A stretch of 64,000 nucleotides of DNA, taken from an uncultured Duncaniella sp. Lineage in GTDB: Bacteria > Bacteroidota > Bacteroidia > Bacteroidales > Muribaculaceae. The notes under the pieces are model-generated. The model was not told where the DNA came from, ran no database searches, and was given only the letters and a program-made list of their open reading frames with translations. The DNA is taken from NCBI GenBank assembly GCA_910576785.1, contig CAJTJG010000018.1:5121-69120 (forward strand). Direction: 5' to 3'. The position numbers were made by a program, and so were the translations under genes. Numbering within the stretch: position 1 is the stretch's first letter; each line of letters begins with the position of its first letter. Below, piece after piece: positions 26,938 to 33,826 of the stretch.

Positions 26938-27530
26938 TCACATCACTTCTCATACGCATCAAGCGGGCATGCCCGCGCCTGTGGCGCATGGTCGAGAACG
27001 CCAACGGCCGCATAGTGCGCATGCGCTACCCGCGTCTGGACGACACTGCGTCCGGCATGCTCCCCGCCCCACAGTCCGGAGGGTTGAGATGGTCCGTAGT
27101 CACCGGGGCCGACATCCCTGAACTCAGCCGCTTCCTTCTCTCACTCCCACCCGAGAGCACGACACACTTCTCGCCCCACCCATTCGACACGGCTACCCTG
27201 CGCCACATGCTCAGCTGCGGGTCATTCCTCATGCTCACCGTCAGAGGGACGGATGGCGATATATGCGGCTACCACTTCCTGCGCTGCTTTGCCGACGGAA
27301 GGGCCTTTCACGGCCTTGTAGTGGATCCATCCTGTTCAGGGCGGGGCATAGGCACCGCCATGTGGAGCCTCGCGGCACGCATCTCCGCAGCCGCCGGCCT
27401 GCGCATGATGGCGACCATCTCGGAGTCCAACCTCCCCTCGCTCGCATCATGCCGCCGCGGATGCCACGTGGAGATAGCCGGCCACCTCCCCGGCTCCTAC
27501 CTCCTGCTCCACTGCCACCCTAAGATATAG
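26934..27530 (+). CDS. GNAT-family N-acetyltransferase, end of polysaccharide operon
   Basis: 198 aa. The GNAT acetyl-CoA site is FHGLVVDPSCSGRGIGTAMWSLAARIS (about 122-148; the R/Q-x-x-G-x-G/A-type loop reads SGRGIG), and it is preceded by a beta-rich half (GGLRWSVVTGADIPELSRFLLSLP). As the last gene of the operon, with a 4-bp overlap to the GT2 gene, it probably acetylates a sugar or lipid-linked intermediate, though a protein substrate cannot be excluded. A 45-bp inverted repeat follows 3 bases after its stop. Confidence 0.75.
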   Translation: MITSLLIRIKRACPRLWRMVENANGRIVRMRYPRLDDTASGMLPAPQSGGLRWSVVTGADIPELSRFLLSLPPESTTHFSPHPFDTATLRHMLSCGSFLMLTVRGTDGDICGYHFLRCFADGRAFHGLVVDPSCSGRGIGTAMWSLAARISAAAGLRMMATISESNLPSLASCRRGCHVEIAGHLPGSYLLLHCHPKI

Positions 27531-27532
27531 CA

Positions 27533-27653
27533 GACAGAAGGATACATAAGGACGAATAAGGGACATAAGGGACAAAATAAAATTAATTATCGTGCTGATA
27601 GTTAATACTTTTGTCCCTTATGTCCCTTATTCGTCCTTATGTATCCTTCTGTC
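27533..27653. repeat. Perfect 45-bp inverted repeat (long hairpin) between convergent genes
   Basis: The arms at 27533-27577 and 27609-27653 are exact reverse complements over 45 bases, with 31 bases between them. The loop holds a second, near-perfect 9-bp stem (TTAATTATC / GATAGTTAA). The left arm is purine-rich and built from about 10-base units such as ACATAAGGAC, GAATAAGGG and ACATAAGGG. It lies between the end of the exopolysaccharide operon and the convergent flippase gene and could act as a bidirectional terminator, but it is far longer than needed. It shares sequence with the element at 54977-55062. Confidence 0.9.
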
Positions 27654-27664
27654 AAATGTAGTAT

Positions 27665-29155
27665 TTATTTCCGGCGGGGGATGAGGTCGCGCAGGGTGAC
27701 GCGCTCCACCTTCATCACCATGAACACGTAAAGGACAAGAAGCGGCGTGCGTACCGCCATATTGATCCACGGATGGGCCTCCATGGCTATTACCTCGGCG
27801 AAGAACCACAGCACGATGGCCGAGACGAAATACATGGCCAGACGCGGCACATTGTAGCCTATCGGGTAATTGATGCGACCGCCTATATAGCTCGCCACCA
27901 TCATCGAACCGTAGCAACCCACGGCGGCCCATGCACATCCCATGTAGCCCCAGCGGGGCACGAGCAGGAAATTGAGCGCGAGCGTGACGGCCAGACCCAT
28001 CAGCGAGTACCACATGCCCCACACTGTGCGGTCGGTGAGCTTATACCACAGCGACAGGTTGAAAAATATGCCGAAGAAGATCTCGGCCACCATCACTATC
28101 GGCACCACCTTGAGTCCGCTGAAATAGGAGGGCGCTATGAAGTACTTAAGTATGTCGAGATAGAACATCACCCCGAGGAATATGACCATGGCAAAGATCA
28201 CAAACCACTTCATGGCATCGCGGTAGCTCTGCAGCTTGTCGGCACCCGCGCTCTTGGCCCGGGCGAAGATGAAGGGCTCGTAGGCGAAACGGAACGCCTG
28301 GGTGAACATCACCATCACGATGGCAATCTTGTAGTTGGCACCGTAGATGCCGAGCTGCGCCATGGCCGTGGCCTTATCGGGGAAAAGATGTGGAAACAGC
28401 ACCTTATCGATAGTCTGGTTCATGATACCCGCCACACCCAGCACAAGGAGCGGCGCCGAGTAGGCTATCATCTCGCGCCACAGCGCAGGGTTGAAACGCC
28501 ATGCGAACCCCCTCAGCTCGGGGAGCAGGAGCACAAGATTGAGCGCCGAGGTGAAGAGATTGGCCAGGAATATGAAGCCTATGCCGAAGTCCGGATCGTA
28601 GAACCACGCTATCCATCCCGGCGCATTCCTCCACAGCCACGGACATATGAGTATGAAGAAAATGTTGAGACCGATATTCAGCCCAATGTTGACAAGCTTG
28701 AGCGAGGCGAAACGCATGGCCCGGTTGCGGAAACGCAGATAGCTGAACGGCAGCGCCGTGAAAGCATCCAGCGCCACAGCCACGGCCATCATGGCTATGT
28801 AGTCGCTGTGATGCGGCACATCCATCCACCCCGCTATCGGGCCGAGCATGGCAAGCACCATCACGAGAAAAACCGTGGAGCTGACTCCGAGCGATATGAG
28901 TCCCGTGGAATACACCTCCATGGGGTCCTTATAGCGATCATGGTTGGCGAAACGGAAGAAACCCGTCTCCATGCCATATATCAGCACCACCATGACAAGG
29001 GCCACGATGGAATATATATAGGTGACGATACCATACTCCGCGGCGGGAAACATCACCGTGTAGAGCGGCACAAGACACCAGTTGAGAAAGCGGCCTATGA
29101 TACTGCTGAGACCGTAGACAGCCGTATCCTTGGCAAGAGATTTTATTCCTGACAC
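27665..29155 (-). CDS. Polysaccharide flippase (MOP superfamily), ruvB-linked
   Basis: 496 aa with about 14 membrane segments, starting with GTG at 29155 (MSGIKSLAKDTAVYGLSSIIGRFLNWCLVPLYTVMF). This N-terminus is typical of the MOP flippase encoded next to ruvB in many Bacteroidetes. A conserved inner part reads QTIDKVLFPHLFPDKATAMAQLGIYGANYKIA. It probably moves a lipid-linked envelope glycan and, from its conserved location, may serve a core rather than a strain-specific polymer. It lies 32 bases downstream of ruvB on the same strand and is probably co-transcribed. Confidence 0.87.
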   Translation of the reverse strand: MSGIKSLAKDTAVYGLSSIIGRFLNWCLVPLYTVMFPAAEYGIVTYIYSIVALVMVVLIYGMETGFFRFANHDRYKDPMEVYSTGLISLGVSSTVFLVMVLAMLGPIAGWMDVPHHSDYIAMMAVAVALDAFTALPFSYLRFRNRAMRFASLKLVNIGLNIGLNIFFILICPWLWRNAPGWIAWFYDPDFGIGFIFLANLFTSALNLVLLLPELRGFAWRFNPALWREMIAYSAPLLVLGVAGIMNQTIDKVLFPHLFPDKATAMAQLGIYGANYKIAIVMVMFTQAFRFAYEPFIFARAKSAGADKLQSYRDAMKWFVIFAMVIFLGVMFYLDILKYFIAPSYFSGLKVVPIVMVAEIFFGIFFNLSLWYKLTDRTVWGMWYSLMGLAVTLALNFLLVPRWGYMGCAWAAVGCYGSMMVASYIGGRINYPIGYNVPRLAMYFVSAIVLWFFAEVIAMEAHPWINMAVRTPLLVLYVFMVMKVERVTLRDLIPRRK

Positions 29156-29187
29156 GTTTTTTTTGGGAGGATGGTAGTAATGTAATT

Positions 29188-30207
29188 TCAGAAAAGACTT
29201 GTCTGTCCGGAAGGAGGGGTGAGCTTGAGGTGGGTATAAGCCAGCGATGTCACCTCGCGGCCGCGGGGTGTGCGCCGCAGGAATCCCTCCATGATGAGAA
29301 ACGGCTCATAGACCTCCTCTATCGTGTCCTGCTCCTCACCGATGGCTGTGGCGATAGTGGAAAGCCCCACCGGACCACCGTCAAACTTATGGATCATCGT
29401 GAGCAGAAGCTTGTGGTCCATCTCATCGAGACCGTAGCGGTCTATATTGAGCGCCTCGAGCGCATAGCGGGCTATCTCCGGATCGATGTCGCCCGAACCT
29501 TTCACCTGGGCGAAGTCGCGCACACGCCTCAGCAGAGCGTTGGCTATACGGGGCGTTCCTCTGGAGCGCATGGCTATCTCGTGGGCAGCCTCTGGAGTGC
29601 ATCTCACACCCAGCAGAGCCGCCGAGCGCGCTATGATACGCTCAAGCACGTCATGGCTGTAATACTCCAGATGGCAGTTTATACCGAAACGGGCACGCAT
29701 CGGCGCCGTGAGCATGCCGGAGCGTGTGGTGGCCCCCACCAGAGTGAACGGCGAGAGCGACAGTTGCACGGATCGAGCCCCGGGCCCTTTGTCTATCATT
29801 ATGTCTATGCGGTAATCCTCCATAGCCGAGTAGAGATACTCCTCCACCACACGGCTGAGACGGTGGATCTCGTCGATGAAGAGCACATCATTATCGCCCA
29901 GCGACGTGAGGATGCCCGCCAGATCGCCGGGCTTGTCGAGCACCGGGCCCGAGGTGACCTTGAAATTGACGCCGAGCTCATTGGCTATTATCCCCGCGAG
30001 GGTGGTCTTGCCAAGACCCGGAGGGCCGAAGAGCAAAAGATGATCAAGGGCCTCTCCGCGCAGCTTGGCCGCCTGGACGAACACCTTGAGATTCTCCACT
30101 ATCTTCTCCTGCCCGTTGAACGAGTCGAAGAACGAGGGCCTCAACGCACGCTCGAAATCCTTGTCGGCACTGATACGGTCGCGTATGTCGAAATCGTCAT
30201 TTTCCAT
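29188..30207 (-). CDS. ruvB: Holliday junction branch migration ATPase RuvB
   Basis: 339 aa from the ATG at 30207 (MENDDFDIRDRISADKDFERALRPSFFDSFNGQ); a TTG at 30216 lies inside the promoter element. AAA+ motifs: Walker A LLFGPPGLGKTTLAG (about 60-74), Walker B FIDEIHRLS, sensor-1 region GATTRSGMLTAPMRARFGI and the C-terminal winged helix ending FLRRTPRGREVTSLAYTHL. It forms the hexameric motor that drives Holliday junctions with RuvA. The mRNA probably starts at or next to the ATG. Confidence 0.97.
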   Translation of the reverse strand: MENDDFDIRDRISADKDFERALRPSFFDSFNGQEKIVENLKVFVQAAKLRGEALDHLLLFGPPGLGKTTLAGIIANELGVNFKVTSGPVLDKPGDLAGILTSLGDNDVLFIDEIHRLSRVVEEYLYSAMEDYRIDIMIDKGPGARSVQLSLSPFTLVGATTRSGMLTAPMRARFGINCHLEYYSHDVLERIIARSAALLGVRCTPEAAHEIAMRSRGTPRIANALLRRVRDFAQVKGSGDIDPEIARYALEALNIDRYGLDEMDHKLLLTMIHKFDGGPVGLSTIATAIGEEQDTIEEVYEPFLIMEGFLRRTPRGREVTSLAYTHLKLTPPSGQTSLF

Positions 30208-30213
30208 CAATGG

Positions 30214-30245
30214 CAAAATTACACTAAAAAAACCGATTGACCAAA
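30214..30245 (-). promoter_or_regulatory. Promoter of ruvB
   Basis: On the minus strand TTTG (30245-30242), a 20-nt spacer and TAATTTTG (30221-30214) match both Bacteroidetes boxes. The -7 element ends 6 bases before the ATG, so the mRNA is probably leaderless. The -33 box overlaps the T-tract of the small-RNA terminator just upstream. Confidence 0.8.
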
Positions 30246-30327
30246 AAAGCCGTCCTGTTCCTCTCGAACCGGGCGGCTTCTATTCACTAATAATTCTTTC
30301 AGTGAATGGGATGGGGATGATTTGTAT
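30243..30327 (-). ncRNA. Candidate small RNA upstream of ruvB
   Basis: A full promoter (30363-30333) is followed by about 45 nt that include a 6-bp hairpin (TTCACT / AGTGAA, 30304-30283), and then an intrinsic terminator: 9-bp arms AAGCCGCCC / GGACGGCTT (30279-30247, one G-T pair) running into six T residues. The predicted transcript is about 80-85 nt, codes for no evident peptide, and ends immediately before the separate ruvB promoter. Alternatively the hairpin only terminates the Fic gene and the promoter gives a short by-product. Confidence 0.5.
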
Positions 30328-30332
30328 GGGTG

Positions 30333-30363
30333 CAAAGTTAATAATTTTTAGTTAATTTTCAAA
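30333..30363 (-). promoter_or_regulatory. Promoter of the candidate small RNA
   Basis: TTTG (30363-30360), a 19-nt spacer, then TAACTTTG (30340-30333) on the minus strand; both boxes match consensus. It lies 31 bases downstream of the Fic stop codon and fires away from it. Confidence 0.7.
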
Positions 30364-30393
30364 AATTATTTCTTCTCGCCCCCCATTACAATG

Positions 30394-31284
30394 TCAATCG
30401 GTGTAATCTATCCTGAACTTGTCAAGGATAGTCTTGAAGTAATCCTGGGCCGTGAGACAGGTATCCATCAGATATCCTTTTATCCCCGGCCAGTTGCGGA
30501 GTCCGTTGTAATAGAATATTTTCAGGTCATCGGTGATTATGAACGGTACATGTCCATTGCGCAGGCATTCCCTGAACATTATAAGCCGGCCCACACGTCC
30601 GTTTCCATCCTGAAAAGGGTGGATGGCTTCGAACCTCTGGTGAAAATCAATGATATCCTCCAGCGTGGGGCGCTTCTTTGCATTATACTCTTTCAATAGA
30701 GCCTTGATCTCATTATGTACATTTTCCGGCTCGGTGGTATCATTCCCTCCCACCTCATTGGGCAGTTTCTTATAGTCACCAACTCGGAACCAATCCTTAC
30801 GTTCATCTGACGTACCTGACTTCAACAGATAATGGAGATATTTGATATATTCCTCCGTTAGTCTGCCATCTGTATTGTCGATTATATAATCTATGGCACG
30901 GAAATGATTGGTTGTCTCTATAATATCATCGACATTCACAGCCTCGCCGGTCATGCCGATTGTATTGGTCTCGTAGATGTACCGCGTCTGGTCATGCGTC
31001 AGACGGCTCCCTTCCATATGATTGGAGTTATATGTCAGATCAATCTGAACACGATGATATATACCTCCCTTCATTTTACCTGCCTTCTGTTCTCTCAACA
31101 AGGCAAGCAGTGCTGAAGTCACAGGTTTTTCACATCTGCCCGACAACTCCGCGTCAGCCGGTATGCTCCATGTTTTTCCTATGATACAGGCGCCATCTAT
31201 CTTTCCTTGCGCACAGTAGTTCCGGGCCGTACGCTCCGACACTCCATGCCTGGCCGCCCACTCCTTTACTGATATATATTCCAT
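30394..31284 (-). CDS. Fic-family AMP transferase with N-terminal HTH
   Basis: 296 aa from the ATG at 31284; a TTG at 31320 lies inside the -7 element. The N-terminus (MEYISVKEWAARHGVSERTARNYCAQGKIDGACIIGKTWSIP, 1-43) is an excisionase/MerR-like helix-turn-helix that should bind DNA. The Fic core motif HPFQDGNGRVGR (about 222-233) is complete with the catalytic histidine. The inhibitory motif S-x-x-x-E-G (SNHMEG, about 89-94) is in the same chain N-terminal to the Fic core, i.e. class II, so the enzyme is self-inhibited until activated. Targets are unknown. A palindromic operator covers its promoter, which suggests autoregulation. Confidence 0.93.
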   Translation of the reverse strand: MEYISVKEWAARHGVSERTARNYCAQGKIDGACIIGKTWSIPADAELSGRCEKPVTSALLALLREQKAGKMKGGIYHRVQIDLTYNSNHMEGSRLTHDQTRYIYETNTIGMTGEAVNVDDIIETTNHFRAIDYIIDNTDGRLTEEYIKYLHYLLKSGTSDERKDWFRVGDYKKLPNEVGGNDTTEPENVHNEIKALLKEYNAKKRPTLEDIIDFHQRFEAIHPFQDGNGRVGRLIMFRECLRNGHVPFIITDDLKIFYYNGLRNWPGIKGYLMDTCLTAQDYFKTILDKFRIDYTD

Positions 31285-31286
31285 AT

Positions 31287-31296
31287 TATCGGCAAG
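31287..31296 (-). promoter_or_regulatory. Operator half-site next to the Fic start codon
   Basis: The + strand reads TATCGGCAAG, repeating one half of the palindrome at 31329-31352 (GATATCGGCAAG). It lies 2 bases upstream of the Fic ATG, within the leader, so a bound protein could block elongation or ribosome access. Confidence 0.55.
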
Positions 31297-31317
31297 ATTT
31301 CTATTAACATTACATCG

Positions 31318-31352
31318 CAAATATAGCTAAACTTGCCGATATCGGCAAGTTT
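31318..31352 (-). promoter_or_regulatory. Fic promoter overlapped by a 24-bp palindromic operator
   Basis: The -7 element TATATTTG lies at 31325-31318. At the -33 position (20-nt spacer) is CTTG, which falls inside a perfect 24-bp palindrome (31329-31352, half-site AAACTTGCCGAT). Binding of a dimer here would cover the -33 box. The HTH of the Fic protein is the obvious candidate. Confidence 0.75.
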
Positions 31353-31382
31353 TAAGGGATATTTAGGCGATGTACCAAAATT

Positions 31383-31423
31383 CAGAAGTCCCTATAACGC
31401 GGAACGCGTTATAGGGACTTCTG
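31383..31423. repeat. Perfect 19-bp hairpin with TATAACGCG arms
   Basis: The arms 31383-31401 and 31405-31423 are exact reverse complements (CAGAAGTCCCTATAACGCG) with a GAA loop. It lies downstream of the secreted fibronectin-type gene. A closely related single arm, with one base changed, occurs at 63772-63790 downstream of a lipoprotein gene, so this is a repeated element. Confidence 0.85.
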
Positions 31424-31438
31424 TCAATTATTCTTTGA

Positions 31439-31475
31439 TCTGACACCCGTCGCCTCCGGTGGCGACGGTGTCAGA
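31439..31475 (-). terminator. GC-rich hairpin after the secreted fibronectin-type gene
   Basis: The arms TCTGACACCCGTCGCC and GGCGACGGTGTCAGA pair over 15 bp with one bulged base and a 6-base loop. It begins 18 bases past the stop of the upstream minus-strand gene. There is no clean T-tract, so it may be a 3' stabiliser rather than a true intrinsic terminator. Confidence 0.55.
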
Positions 31476-31492
31476 TAATTGCAGGCCGATTA

Positions 31493-33631
31493 TCAGAGCA
31501 CGATTTTCTTCACGTCCTCACCCTGGCGGCGGATGTATACGTTGCCGGGAGTGGGATTGTCAACGCGTACACCCTGGAGGTTGAAGTACTCAACAGGAGC
31601 ATCGTTGGCACCGCCTATGATGGCGTCGGTGATACCGCTCTCATCCTTCTCGCGCACGGTCACGGTGCCGATCTGCAGATAGCTGATGAGATCGGAGGGC
31701 ACGGGGGATACGAGGTGGATACCTACGCAGCCTATTGTAGCGTCGCCGGTGGGGATCTCAGCGGAGAACTTGTCGAAGTCCACGCTACCGGTGGTCTGGT
31801 TGAGGCCGGGGAGGGTTACTGTGCATTCGCCGAACTTCACCATGCCTTCGGGAGCTGCCTTGGGTCCGAATGCGAACTCGAGCTTGTCGGTGGTCTGGTC
31901 GCGGGCGGTGATCACAACCTCATACTTCTTGGCCGGATCAAACTTGAGCGGAGGTGTGATGAGCCACTCGTCGGCGTCCTTGAGAGCACCGGTCACTGCG
32001 AGGGGCGAGATGATGAACTCAGCGCACATCTCATAGTCGCCGAACACGTCATGACCGAGGTTGGTGGAGAAGAGCCAGGTGTAAGTATCGTTGTTTCCGT
32101 CAACGGTAGTCCAACGGTTGGGGATAAGGGTAGCATCCTCGAAGTCCTCCTCGTAGGGGAGCTCCTCGGCCGGGCCGATGATATAGGCGGGTGTGGAAGC
32201 GTTTGTGGCGCCCACATTGTTGACAGCCTCAACATCGTAGTAGTACGAGAGGAGGCGGCGGAAGGTCTTGTCTACGAAAGATGTCTCCTTGATACCGTCG
32301 GCCACCACGAGATTGTCGGGACGACGGGTCACCTTGTATGTCACCTCGGCGGGATCGAAAGCACCGTCATGAGCACCGCTCACGGGAGCCTGCCAGGAGA
32401 TGCTGGCCGAGAGGAAGTCGGCACCCACCTCCACTGCGAGATCGCGGGGAGCGCCGGGGGCGTCCTTGCCTACATATACGAATGCCGAACCCTTCTCACC
32501 GTCGCCTGCGTCGCCGAGGGCCACGATGTCATAGCGGTACTCGCCGGCTGCGGGGATGGTTTTGTCGACATACGACATCTTCTCGCCGGGAGTTGCGGCA
32601 TCGAAGAATGCGATCTGCTCGCCGTCGCGGAACAGCACCACACCGTTGAGCGATGTGAGCTCACCGCCGCCGAATGTCTCGGTGGGGCATGTCCACGAGA
32701 TGGTTGCGTCAAGCACATTGGGGTCGGTGGTCACGGCCTTGATGTCGGTCGAGGCGGCGGGAGCGTCGAAGCTTGCTGCCGAGGGGATGTAGAGAGCCAC
32801 GAAGCGGGCGGTGGAACCGATCTGGCCCACCAGATTCATGGTCTTTTTATCGACATCGATCTCACGCATGTACACGTCGCTCTTCAGCATGGCGATCTCG
32901 TCGGGGGAAGCGCCTTCCTGGTCAGTGGCATACGATGCCCAGTAGAGCAGGCCGTTGGTGCGGTCAAACTCCATGGACTGCATGCTCACGAAGCCGGAGA
33001 GTCCGGTGTCCATCACCTTGCGGGTACGGCCGGTGGTGTTGATGTTGTAGAGCCATCCGTCAAGGCTTATGGCGTAGAGCTTGCCGTCGGGAGCGGCTGC
33101 GAGTGTGGCGAAGATCTGATCCTTGTAGGTGCACTTCTTGGTGAATGCGCCGGTAGTGAGGTCCACCTCATAGAGGCCGGTCTGGCCATCGAAACCGATG
33201 GCATACATCTTCTGCGACACATAGTCGTAGGTCATGTCCTGGGGCTTGAAGTCATTGCCTTCGGGATTCCAGGGGCCGATGTTGGTGAGACGGCCGTTGT
33301 AGATGTTGTATGAGGCGAGGTCGATGGGGCGGGGCTGCTCCATGGAAGATACGTAGCGGTACTGGGCTACATAGTAGATACCGTCCACTGCGGCACCGGC
33401 ATATACGCTCGCGCCATTGAGGTTGGCATAGTTGAGTATGAGTTCGGGAGCCTCGGAGAAAGTGAAGTTGTCCTTGGCAAAGCCATAGTCGGCACCGAAG
33501 TCAGCATTGGTGATGTAGAACCCGTAGAACGGTCTTTGCGCCTGTGTGGCTGTTTCTGTCTCAGCGGCACATAGCGGGAGGCTGGTGCACAGAGAGGCAG
33601 CAAGAGCCAGAGATACAAACAGTCTGTTCAT
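31493..33631 (-). CDS. Secreted protein with fibronectin III and adhesin-like domains, sorting-type C-terminus
   Basis: 712 aa with signal peptide MNRLFVSLALAASLCTSLPLCAAE. Residues about 35-280 resemble a beta-propeller-like repeat region (YDYVSQKMYAIGFDGQTGLYEVDL, LAAAPDGKLYAISLDGWLYNIN). Then two fibronectin III-like modules (about 295-480), a choice-of-anchor/cleaved-adhesin-like module (ELPYEEDFEDATLIPNRWTTVDG, about 488-650) and a C-terminal tail EYFNLQGVRVDNPTPGNVYIRRQGEDVKKIVL, which has the pattern of Bacteroidales C-terminal sorting signals. It is probably surface-exposed or released; the ligand is unknown. Two hairpins follow the gene. Confidence 0.85.
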   Translation of the reverse strand: MNRLFVSLALAASLCTSLPLCAAETETATQAQRPFYGFYITNADFGADYGFAKDNFTFSEAPELILNYANLNGASVYAGAAVDGIYYVAQYRYVSSMEQPRPIDLASYNIYNGRLTNIGPWNPEGNDFKPQDMTYDYVSQKMYAIGFDGQTGLYEVDLTTGAFTKKCTYKDQIFATLAAAPDGKLYAISLDGWLYNINTTGRTRKVMDTGLSGFVSMQSMEFDRTNGLLYWASYATDQEGASPDEIAMLKSDVYMREIDVDKKTMNLVGQIGSTARFVALYIPSAASFDAPAASTDIKAVTTDPNVLDATISWTCPTETFGGGELTSLNGVVLFRDGEQIAFFDAATPGEKMSYVDKTIPAAGEYRYDIVALGDAGDGEKGSAFVYVGKDAPGAPRDLAVEVGADFLSASISWQAPVSGAHDGAFDPAEVTYKVTRRPDNLVVADGIKETSFVDKTFRRLLSYYYDVEAVNNVGATNASTPAYIIGPAEELPYEEDFEDATLIPNRWTTVDGNNDTYTWLFSTNLGHDVFGDYEMCAEFIISPLAVTGALKDADEWLITPPLKFDPAKKYEVVITARDQTTDKLEFAFGPKAAPEGMVKFGECTVTLPGLNQTTGSVDFDKFSAEIPTGDATIGCVGIHLVSPVPSDLISYLQIGTVTVREKDESGITDAIIGGANDAPVEYFNLQGVRVDNPTPGNVYIRRQGEDVKKIVL

Positions 33632-33686
33632 GCAAAAAATTTGATTTATAAGTTTGGTGTAGATTTTCTGGTGTCTTAATTAGATG

Positions 33687-33694
33687 CAAATATA
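33687..33694 (-). promoter_or_regulatory. -7 promoter element of the secreted fibronectin-type gene
   Basis: TATATTTG on the minus strand, 55 bases before the ATG at 33631, giving a leader of about 50 nt. Confidence 0.55.
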
Positions 33695-33794
33695 GATAGA
33701 ATTGATGACATGCTCACTTTAAGGATGTTAAATATCATTAATTGATATTCCCGCTCCGCGATATTATCGCATCATATCCGGCTGCTGCGGGGCG

Positions 33795-33802
33795 TAACTT
33801 TG
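33795..33802 (+). promoter_or_regulatory. -7 promoter element of the terminase operon
   Basis: TAACTTTG lies 24 bases before the ATG at 33827. The alternative TTG start at 33800 would fall inside the element and is rejected. Confidence 0.6.
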
Positions 33803-33826
33803 TGTCAGAAAAAATCATACCGCACT

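Noticed and set aside
30255..30271. tRNA T-arm-like GGTTCGA in the hairpin upstream of ruvB
   Set aside because: The surrounding sequence has no acceptor, D or anticodon arms; it is the loop of an intrinsic terminator.
31715..33313. 532-codon frame antisense to the fibronectin-type gene
   Set aside because: Gly/Val/His-rich shadow of a gene with a signal peptide and matching promoter on the minus strand.
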